From: Actinobacteria bacterium UBA7398
GTDB taxonomy: Bacteria; Actinomycetota; Actinomycetes; Nanopelagicales; Nanopelagicaceae
Length of the DNA: 5,347 nucleotides
Assembly (NCBI GenBank): GCA_002470135.1
Contig: DKNC01000055.1
Coordinates: 1 to 5,347 of the forward strand
Direction of reading: 5' to 3'
Made by a program: the position numbers and the translations under genes. The notes under the pieces are model-generated. The model ran no database searches and was not told the origin of the DNA. It saw only the letters and a program-made list of their open reading frames with translations. Shown here piece after piece: positions 1 to 5,347 of the stretch (position 1 is the stretch's first letter; every line of letters begins with the position of its first letter).

Positions 1-914
1 CGTCCCGGTGAATCGACATGCATAAAAGCTGCCCGAACCATATCCGGATCAAGTTGTTTGCTGCCGGCAAAAGCTTCTACTGCAGCAAGAGCCACAGTGG
101 CATTCTCGCTTTGGTGTGCGCCATAAAGTGGCAGAAAAATATCTTCGTAGGTTGCGGTAATTCCTTGGATAGTGAGCATTTGACCACCCACTGCAAGATC
201 GCGTCTAAGTAAAGAAAATTCAATGCCTTCTCGCATCGGAAGCGCTTCTACTTCCACGCACTTTTGCATTAACACTTTGGCAACTTCGACATCTTGGTGG
301 GCCAAAATAGCTACTGAATGCGGCTTTATAATTCCAGATTTTGTGGCCGCAATCTCAACTAAAGTGTTTCCAAGATATTGCATATGATCAAATCCAATTG
401 GTGTAATCACGTTAACAGCAGCATTAATTACATTAGTTGCATCCCATTCGCCGCCCATTCCCACTTCAAAAATGCCTACATCAACCGGAAATTCTGCAAA
501 TGCCACAAAAGCTAACGCAGTAATTGCTTCAAAAAATGAAACTGGATGCTCGGATCTGCTATCTACTAAATCCAAATAAAGTGCAACATCGTTATAAGTT
601 GCAATCATTCCAGCGGCACTGATTGGTTCTTTATTTATCGAAATACGTTCTAAGAAAGATTCAAGATGTGGGCTGGTAAATCTGCCAGTCCGTAACCCCA
701 TTTCAAAAAGGAGAGCATCAACCATTCTTGATGTTGTGGTCTTACCGTTAGTTCCAGTTAAATGCAGAGTTGGATAAGAAAGTTGGGGTGAACCAAGCGC
801 ATCAGCTAATAGCGAGATTCGATCAAGGGTGGGCTCTAACTTACTTTCTGGCCAGCGAGCGAGTAATGCTTGCTCAATGAAATTTAATTTATCTAAATCT
901 TCAGCAGAATTCAT
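1..914 (-). CDS. folC: Bifunctional dihydrofolate synthase / folylpolyglutamate synthase, 3' end outside the window
   Basis: Cytoplasmic Mur-ligase-family enzyme that adds glutamate to dihydropteroate (giving dihydrofolate) and then further glutamates to folates, with ATP cleavage. The frame was read by hand from the ATG at 914. It stays open to the window edge, giving 304 full codons plus a split Arg codon. Visible motifs: P-loop GTNGKTT at residues 54-60, SPHLESFLERISI at 81-93, EVGMGGEWDATN at 150-161, DH with LG at 176-182, a KSGIIK segment with the candidate carbamylated lysine at 192, and GAHQSENA at 265-272. The fragment ends in SPGR, the start of the SPGRLE linker to the C-terminal domain. 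The family is usually about 430-480 residues, so roughly the last third is missing. The start codon overlaps the valS stop in ATGA and no Shine-Dalgarno precedes it. GGE replaces the usual GGR, and TKSG replaces EKAG. Identity is confident; substrate range is inferred from the family. Confidence 0.95.
   Translation of the reverse strand, partial: MNSAEDLDKLNFIEQALLARWPESKLEPTLDRISLLADALGSPQLSYPTLHLTGTNGKTTTSRMVDALLFEMGLRTGRFTSPHLESFLERISINKEPISAAGMIATYNDVALYLDLVDSRSEHPVSFFEAITALAFVAFAEFPVDVGIFEVGMGGEWDATNVINAAVNVITPIGFDHMQYLGNTLVEIAATKSGIIKPHSVAILAHQDVEVAKVLMQKCVEVEALPMREGIEFSLLRRDLAVGGQMLTIQGITATYEDIFLPLYGAHQSENATVALAAVEAFAGSKQLDPDMVRAAFMHVDSPG
911..914 (-). other. ATGA stop-start overlap of valS and folC
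   Basis: The last base pairs of valS (TGA, 913-911) and the first of folC (ATG, 914-912) share four bases. The 20 bases before the folC ATG contain no G/A-rich ribosome site (they end CGCTCCCTTCAAA). This is the classic layout for termination-reinitiation, so FolC synthesis is probably coupled to ValRS translation. Confidence 0.85.
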
Positions 915-3502
915 TTTGAAGGGAGCGCTGCAAGTAAGGCATTGATACGAGTTATCTCAGTTGTACAAAATTCGGCGCGTTCTCGAATTTCCTTTATAAC
1001 GTCCATCGGTGCTTTAGCCATGAAATTCTCATTTTCTAACTTCACGAGCGCACTCTGTTTATCTTTTTCAATAGCGGCTAAATCTTTAGTTAATCGTGAT
1101 CGTTCCGCGACCACGTCCACATTACCCGTTAGATCAAATTCAACGCTGAAGCGTCCAATTTCAATCTTTGCACTTGCGGAAAACTTTTCATTTGGCACAT
1201 CAAGTCTGGTTACAAATCGAAGTGCGCCTTCATAGTTCGAAAGCCCGCCTTTGCTAAGCCCATGTATTTGGGCTGGAATCTTTGCGGAAGTTTTAATTCC
1301 TTGGTCATTTCGGAAGCGCCTAATTTCGGTAATTAAATTCTGTAAATCAGAAACCTTCGTAGTTACATTCTTTTCATCAACTAGCGCATCGGCAATCGGC
1401 CACTTAGAAATAACCAGCGAATCACCATTAGTTAACGCCTTCCAAAGAGTTTCAGTGATGAATGGCATAACTGGATGAAGTAATCGGAATAATTGATCTA
1501 GTACATGGCCGAGTACCCGCTTAGTGTTTTCGGTTTCAGTACCACCTTTCGCAAATACGTCTTTAGTTAGCTCCAAATACCAATCGCAAACGTCATCCCA
1601 AGCAAAGTGATAAATCGCTTCACAAGCTTTTGCGAACTCAAAATTCTCAAAATTCTGGTCAGCTAATTTAATAGTTTCGTTTAAACGATTGAGAATCCAT
1701 AAATCAATATGATTTAAAGCTTTTGCATCAGGTAGGTCACCAGCAATTGTTGCACCATTAATCATTGCGAATCTGGTTGCATTCCAGAGCTTGGTCGCGA
1801 AGTTGCGTGCACCACCCACCCACTCTTCAGCGAGCGCTTGATCAGTACCTGGATTTGCGCCATTGGCTAAAGTGAATCGCAACGCATCTGATCCATATTT
1901 ATCCATAAACTCAATTGGGTCCACGGTATTGCCACGGCTCTTACTCATTTTCTTACCAAATTTGTCGCGCACTAATCCATGCAGCGCAATCGTGTGAAAA
2001 GGTGCAACGCCATCCATCGCAAATAGCCCCATCAACATCATGCGAGCTACCCAGAAAAATAAAATATCGTAACCAGTAACTAATACTGAGGTTGGATAAA
2101 ATTTCTTTAAGTCTTCTGTTTCATTTGGCCAACCAAGTGTTGAAAATGGCCAGAGTCCAGAAGAGAACCAAGTATCTAAAACATCTGGATCTTGTTCATA
2201 ACCTGCTGGCGCGCTTTCGCCAGGTCCAACAACAATCTCTTCACCATTTGGCCCATACCAAACTGGAATCCGATGTCCCCACCACAGTTGGCGAGAAATG
2301 CACCAATCGTGCATGTTATCTACCCATTCAAAATACCTAGGTTCCATTGATGTCGGTTCGATTTTTACTTTACCGTTTCGAACTGCATCTCCAGCAGCCT
2401 TAGCAAGTGGTGCAACTTTCACGAACCATTGTTTAGAAAGTCGAGGTTCAACAATGGTTTCGCATCGCGAGCAATGTCCAACTGAATGTAAATAAGGGCG
2501 TTTTTCGTTAACGACTTTGCCTAACTTCCGTAACTCTCCAACTACAGCTTTACGCGCATCGAAGCGATCCATGCCATCAAATTGAGTCCCAGTATTTTCA
2601 ATAACGCCGTTTTTGTCCATGATTACAATCAATTCAACATCGTGCCGAGTCGCGATATCGAAGTCATTAGGGTCATGAGCTGCCGTTACTTTTACCGCGC
2701 CAGTTCCAAAATCTGGGTCAACGACTTCGTCAGCAATAATCGGAATCATTCGATTCACTAACGGAAGTAATACGGAGCGGCCAACCATATGTTTGTAGCG
2801 GGGATCATCAGGATGAACCGCTACTGCACCATCAGCCAACATAGTTTCTGGGCGGGTAGTTGCGATCGTAATTTGATCGTCGCCTTCACCGTAAACAATT
2901 GAAACAAATTCACCAGGAATTTCTTTGTGATCAACTTCGATATCTGAAAGTGCAGTCAAACATCGGGTGCACCAATTGATGATTCGCTCAGCTCGATAAA
3001 TCAAACCTGCATCAAATAACCGTTTAAATATTGTGAGTACTGCTTGTGAACAATTCTCATCCATCGTAAATGCTTCGCGCGACCAATCCACGCTATCGCC
3101 AAGACGCTTCATCTGTTCGAGAATTGCGCCGCCAGACTCTGCTTTCCATTCCCAAACTTTCTTAACAAACTCTTCACGACCAAAATCGTGGCGAGTTTTA
3201 CCTTGTGCTGCTAATTGTTTCTCTACAACATTTTGCGTTGCAATGCCCGCGTGATCCATTCCAGGCAACCAAAGCGTTTCAAAACCTTTCATTCTTTTCA
3301 TGCGAATTAAAATGTCTTGAATTGTGTGATCCAGCGCGTGGCCGATGTGCAAACTTCCAGTCACATTTGGCGGTGGAATTACTATCGTAAATGGTTTCTT
3401 ATCTGAATTTGCATCAGCGTTGAAATAACCAGCTTTAACCCAAGCAGCGTAAAGCGGTCCCTCGATATCGGCAGGAACAAAACTTGATGGCAGCTCAGTC
3501 AT
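911..3502 (-). CDS. valS: Valyl-tRNA synthetase
   Basis: Class I aminoacyl-tRNA synthetase that activates valine with ATP and charges tRNA-Val in the cytoplasm; 863 residues, normal for the family. In order: PPPNVTGSLHIGH with the HIGH box at 52-55; a CP1 editing domain with TTRPETML at 215-222 and the GTGAVKVTAAHDPNDF block at 266-281; Cys pairs at 178/181 and 344/347 that fit zinc knuckles; DWCISRQLWWGHRIPVW at 399-415; KMSKS at 518-522; an anticodon-binding helical domain near 600-740 (including WNATRF at 573-578 just before it); and a charged coiled-coil arm from about 795 to 860, the usual tRNA-binding tail. The same frame is open 36 codons further upstream into clpX, but homology begins at MTELPSSF, so the ATG at 3502 is chosen. 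It lies 16 bases after the clpX stop and has no recognisable Shine-Dalgarno. The TGA stop overlaps the folC start. Confidence 0.98.
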   Translation of the reverse strand: MTELPSSFVPADIEGPLYAAWVKAGYFNADANSDKKPFTIVIPPPNVTGSLHIGHALDHTIQDILIRMKRMKGFETLWLPGMDHAGIATQNVVEKQLAAQGKTRHDFGREEFVKKVWEWKAESGGAILEQMKRLGDSVDWSREAFTMDENCSQAVLTIFKRLFDAGLIYRAERIINWCTRCLTALSDIEVDHKEIPGEFVSIVYGEGDDQITIATTRPETMLADGAVAVHPDDPRYKHMVGRSVLLPLVNRMIPIIADEVVDPDFGTGAVKVTAAHDPNDFDIATRHDVELIVIMDKNGVIENTGTQFDGMDRFDARKAVVGELRKLGKVVNEKRPYLHSVGHCSRCETIVEPRLSKQWFVKVAPLAKAAGDAVRNGKVKIEPTSMEPRYFEWVDNMHDWCISRQLWWGHRIPVWYGPNGEEIVVGPGESAPAGYEQDPDVLDTWFSSGLWPFSTLGWPNETEDLKKFYPTSVLVTGYDILFFWVARMMLMGLFAMDGVAPFHTIALHGLVRDKFGKKMSKSRGNTVDPIEFMDKYGSDALRFTLANGANPGTDQALAEEWVGGARNFATKLWNATRFAMINGATIAGDLPDAKALNHIDLWILNRLNETIKLADQNFENFEFAKACEAIYHFAWDDVCDWYLELTKDVFAKGGTETENTKRVLGHVLDQLFRLLHPVMPFITETLWKALTNGDSLVISKWPIADALVDEKNVTTKVSDLQNLITEIRRFRNDQGIKTSAKIPAQIHGLSKGGLSNYEGALRFVTRLDVPNEKFSASAKIEIGRFSVEFDLTGNVDVVAERSRLTKDLAAIEKDKQSALVKLENENFMAKAPMDVIKEIRERAEFCTTEITRINALLAALPSK

Positions 3503-3518
3503 AATGCGACAGTCTAGA

Positions 3519-4805
3519 TTAAGCGCTCTTCTCTTCTGAACGCTTATTTGTACGCTTTGGACCCATAACGCCGCGGTCAACAAAGGTTGGGGTCGCACGA
3601 TCTGAAACAACTTCTGGCGTAATCAGAACTTTTCCAATTTCACTCTTAGATGGAACTTCATACATGACCGGCAACAAAACTTCTTCCATTATGGCGCGAA
3701 GTCCGCGTGCTCCGGTGCCACGCTTAATAGCTTGATCCGCAATAACATCTAACGCTGCCGGTTGAATTTCAAGTTCAATATCATCCATTTCAAACAAGTG
3801 TTGATATTGCTTAACTAGCGCATTCTTAGGTTCAGTAAGAATTTGCAATAACGCTGCGCGGTCTAAATTCTCTACGCTAGTAACAATCGGTAATCGGCCA
3901 ATGAACTCTGGAATCATGCCAAACTTCAACAAATCTTCGGGCATTACATCTGCGAATAGATCAAGTGTTTTCTTATCCGCTTCGCTTTGCAAAGTTGCAT
4001 TAAATCCAACACCGGCTTTTCCTTTGCGGCCTTCAATAATTTTCTCAAGTCCAGCAAACGCTCCGCCTACAATAAATAAGACATTTGTTGTATCGATTTG
4101 GATAAATTCTTGATGTGGATGTTTACGACCACCTTGTGGCGGAACTGATGCAGTTGTACCTTCAAGGATCTTTAACAACGCTTGTTGTACACCTTCACCA
4201 GAGACATCTCGAGTGATTGATGGGTTCTCACTCTTGCGTGCAACTTTATCAATTTCATCTATGTAAATAATTCCAGTTTCAGCTTTCTTAACATCAAAAT
4301 CGGCTGCCTGAATCAATTTAAGCAGAATGTTTTCAACATCTTCACCAACATAACCAGCTTCAGTTAAAGCAGTCGCATCTGCAATCGCAAACGGCACATT
4401 TAACATTTTTGCCAATGTTTGCGCAAGTAAAGTTTTACCGCATCCAGTTGGGCCCAATAGAAGAATATTGCTCTTCGCAAGTTCGACACCGTCTTCGCGT
4501 TTTCCATCGCCAGACTTAATTCGCTTGTAATGGTTATAAACGGCAACCGATAATGATTTTTTAGCGCGGGTTTGTCCGATTACATATTGATCTAAGAAAT
4601 TAAAAATTTCAGTTGGTTTAGGAAGTTCTTGAATTCCAAGTGAGGTGCTCTCACTTAGCTCGTCCTCAATAATTTCATTACAGAGCTCGATGCACTCATC
4701 ACATATATATACGCCTGGACCAGCAATTAACTTTTTAACTTGCTTCTGCGTCTTTCCGCAGAAAGAACATTTAAGCAGGTCACCGCTTTCACCGATGCGT
4801 GTCAT
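3519..4805 (-). CDS. clpX: ATP-dependent Clp protease ATP-binding subunit ClpX
   Basis: AAA+ unfoldase, a ring hexamer that recognises tagged substrates, unfolds them and threads them into ClpP; cytoplasmic. It has 428 residues, typical of actinobacteria. In order: N-terminal zinc-binding domain with Cys 13, 16, 35 and 38; Walker A GPTGCGKT at 118-125; pore loop 1 GYVGED at 151-156; Walker B IIYIDEID at 179-186; the GRKHP pore loop at 226-230; the ClpP-docking loop, here VGF at 266-268 where IGF or LGF is usual; PEFIGRLP at 299-306 with a probable arginine finger; and sensor 2 GARGLR at 365-370. The P-loop carries Cys122 where many homologues have Ser. The C-terminal 20 or so residues are a basic and acidic hydrophilic tail. 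The start is supported by homology (MTRIGESGDLLKCSFCG) and an AGAGGA ribosome site four bases upstream. It sits 113 bases after clpP and 16 bases before valS. Confidence 0.98.
   Translation of the reverse strand: MTRIGESGDLLKCSFCGKTQKQVKKLIAGPGVYICDECIELCNEIIEDELSESTSLGIQELPKPTEIFNFLDQYVIGQTRAKKSLSVAVYNHYKRIKSGDGKREDGVELAKSNILLLGPTGCGKTLLAQTLAKMLNVPFAIADATALTEAGYVGEDVENILLKLIQAADFDVKKAETGIIYIDEIDKVARKSENPSITRDVSGEGVQQALLKILEGTTASVPPQGGRKHPHQEFIQIDTTNVLFIVGGAFAGLEKIIEGRKGKAGVGFNATLQSEADKKTLDLFADVMPEDLLKFGMIPEFIGRLPIVTSVENLDRAALLQILTEPKNALVKQYQHLFEMDDIELEIQPAALDVIADQAIKRGTGARGLRAIMEEVLLPVMYEVPSKSEIGKVLITPEVVSDRATPTFVDRGVMGPKRTNKRSEEKSA
3521..3545 (-). other. Small hairpin at the 3' end of clpX, just before valS
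   Basis: In the transcript AAGCGTTC (3538-3545) pairs with GAGCGCTT (3521-3528), eight pairs with one G-U, around the purine loop AGAAGAGAA. The 3' arm runs into the first base of the clpX TAA stop. No U-tract follows, so a terminator is unlikely. The valS start lies 18 bases downstream and lacks a Shine-Dalgarno of its own, so the exposed purine loop could act as a ribosome standby site. That role is inference. The bases also encode the ClpX tail (KRSEEKSA), which may by itself explain the purine run. Confidence 0.35.
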
Positions 4806-4809
4806 TACG

Positions 4810-4815
4810 TCCTCT
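4810..4815 (-). promoter_or_regulatory. Ribosome binding site of clpX
   Basis: On the minus strand AGAGGA lies four bases before the clpX ATG, within a purine run GAGAAGAGGA at 4810-4819. It pairs partly with the 16S 3' end. The spacing is slightly short but acceptable. It is the only clear Shine-Dalgarno among the three gene starts in the window and it supports the start at 4805. Confidence 0.7.
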
Positions 4816-4873
4816 TCTCAACGTGGGGAATCCGTTGCGCTAAGGGTACGCGGAAGGGCTTAGTTGCGTCTTG

Positions 4874-4889
4874 ATTAATGCGCGTTAAT
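4874..4889. promoter_or_regulatory. Near-palindrome, possible operator upstream of clpX
   Basis: ATTAATGCGCGTTAAT matches its own reverse complement at 14 of 16 positions: ATTAA and TTAAT arms around a GCGC core. It ends about 70 bases before the clpX start. That position suits a repressor or activator site for a clpX promoter, but I see no convincing -35/-10 pair nearby, and the site does not match the ClgR-type motif as I remember it. A/T-rich DNA makes such arms fairly easy to get by chance. Confidence 0.22.
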
Positions 4890-4921
4890 TACTAAAAAGC
4901 TGTTCGCTCTTAGAGTAATTA
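4886..4921 (-). other. Stem-loop in the clpP-clpX intercistronic region, beginning in the clpP stop codon
   Basis: In the minus-strand transcript TAATTACT (4914-4921) is the exact reverse complement of AGTAATTA (4886-4893). Inside it AAGAGC (4906-4911) pairs with GCTTTT (4895-4900), with one G-U pair, around a GAACA loop. The two helices are separated only by a small asymmetric internal loop, giving about 14 pairs over 36 bases. The outer arm contains the whole clpP TAA. No U-tract follows (next bases ACGCGCATT) and the stem is A/U-rich, so it is not a good intrinsic terminator. It may be a processing or 3'-stability element between clpP and clpX. The structure is seen in the sequence; the role is inferred. 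Confidence 0.5.
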
Positions 4922-5347
4922 CTTCTTTGAAGCTTTACGCGAAGCAAGAATTTGATCGATTAATCCGTACTCAACTGCTTCAGCTGAAGTGAGGATCTTG
5001 TCACGTTCAATATCTTTCGCAATCTCTTCTTTTGGTCGTGAAGAGTGCTTAGCTAACATCTCTTCAAGAAGTGTCCGCATCCGCATAACTTCGCGAGCTT
5101 GAATTTCAATATCGGAGCCTTGTCCGCCACCTTCGCTATATGGCTGGTGGATTAAAATTCGTGAATGCTCGAGCGCATAACGCTTTCCAGCAGTTCCACC
5201 AGCAAGTAATACCGCAGCAGCAGATGCAGCTTGACCAAGACAGATTGTCATTACATCCGGGCGAACGAATTGCATCGTGTCATAAATTGCAGTTAGCGCA
5301 GTAAATGATCCACCAGGTGAGTTGATGTACATCATGATGTCGCGATC
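4919..5347 (-). CDS. clpP: ATP-dependent Clp protease proteolytic subunit, ClpP2 type, 5' end outside the window
   Basis: Serine peptidase subunit that forms the barrel-shaped degradation chamber capped by ClpX or other Clp ATPases. The C-terminal 142 residues are visible (family about 200), beginning DRDIMMYINSPGGS. The open frame continues to the window edge, so the internal Met at 5335 is not the start. Fragment landmarks: oxyanion-region SPGG at 10-13, catalytic Ser42 in GQAASAAAVLLAGG, catalytic His67 in LIHQP, and catalytic Asp116 in ERDKILT; the triad is complete. The AASAAA form, instead of AASMGA, and the GQGSDIEIQAREV segment match actinobacterial ClpP2. In this phylum ClpP2 works with a ClpP1 paralogue usually encoded immediately upstream, so clpP1 is expected just right of this window. 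The stop is TAA, and it is included in the 5' arm of a stem-loop. The ClpP call is certain; assignment to ClpP2 rests on motif memory. Confidence 0.96.
   Translation of the reverse strand, partial: DRDIMMYINSPGGSFTALTAIYDTMQFVRPDVMTICLGQAASAAAVLLAGGTAGKRYALEHSRILIHQPYSEGGGQGSDIEIQAREVMRMRTLLEEMLAKHSSRPKEEIAKDIERDKILTSAEAVEYGLIDQILASRKASKK

Noticed and set aside
18..212. Short plus-strand open frames, for example 18-212, 942-1235, 2092-2340 and 3901-4113
   Set aside because: All lie antisense to folC, valS or clpX, show no recognisable domain, and are shadows of the real genes' codon bias.
3503..3518. T-box or other leader controlling valS
   Set aside because: Only 16 bases separate clpX and valS, far too short for a T-box, and no specifier stem or terminator is seen.
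3503..3610. 36-codon in-frame N-terminal extension of valS starting at an ATG at 3610
   Set aside because: It lies inside clpX coding sequence in another frame, its residues do not resemble ValRS, and family homology begins at MTELPSSF (ATG at 3502).
4840..4863. Inverted repeat CTAAG/CTTAG in the clpP-clpX gap
   Set aside because: Only five pairs with a 14-base loop and no extension on either side; expected by chance.
4834..4868. Direct repeat GTTGCG at 4834 and 4863
   Set aside because: Six bases only, flanks do not match, no third copy.
4902..4916. GTTCGCT on the plus strand, resembling half of a ClgR box upstream of clp genes
   Set aside because: The second half (GCG about five bases on) is missing, and the bases are already explained by the stem-loop. 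I recall the consensus only from memory.
4806..4918. Dedicated clpX promoter
   Set aside because: TACCCT-like and TAGTAA-like hexamers exist but none has a plausible -35 at the right spacing, so I do not list one.
4919..5335. clpP starting at the Met codon at 5335
   Set aside because: The frame stays open to the window edge (DRDI precedes it), and ClpP needs about 55-60 more residues before the SPGG motif.

Overview
The window is a stretch of bacterial chromosome carrying four housekeeping genes, all on the minus strand. In transcription order (right to left) they are clpP (5' end missing), clpX, valS and folC (3' end missing). All four proteins read as actinobacterial: ClpP is of the ClpP2 type (GQAASAAAVLLAGG around the catalytic serine), ClpX has the actinobacterial N-terminus and a hydrophilic tail, ValRS has the HCSRC zinc pair and MTELP-type start, and FolC has EVGMGG-WDATNV and a SPGR motif. 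The order clpP-clpX-valS-folC is also the arrangement known from Streptomyces and mycobacteria. The DNA is clearly A/T-rich at third codon positions (many TTA, AAA, ATT and GAA codons). A low-GC actinobacterium is therefore likely, and I infer something like the small-genome freshwater acI group (Nanopelagicales). That placement is an inference, not proven by the window.

Layout: 4919-5347 is the C-terminal 142 residues of ClpP. 4806-4918 is a 113-base intercistronic gap that holds a stem-loop starting in the clpP stop codon, a 16-base near-palindrome and the clpX ribosome binding site. 3519-4805 is complete clpX. A 16-base gap follows, with a small hairpin at the clpX 3' end. 911-3502 is complete valS. 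1-914 is folC without its C-terminal part, overlapping valS by four bases (ATGA). There is no gene-free stretch above 300 bases, and I saw no RNA gene, mobile element, CRISPR array or prophage sequence.

Function: ClpX unfolds substrates and feeds them to the ClpP chamber. ValRS charges tRNA-Val and edits mischarged threonine. FolC makes dihydrofolate and polyglutamylated folates. Tight spacing and overlap suggest that at least clpX-valS-folC are cotranscribed. ClpX has a visible Shine-Dalgarno sequence while valS and folC have none, which points to translational coupling downstream. I found no undescribed system here. The observations worth a second look concern intercistronic RNA structure and a few motif substitutions.
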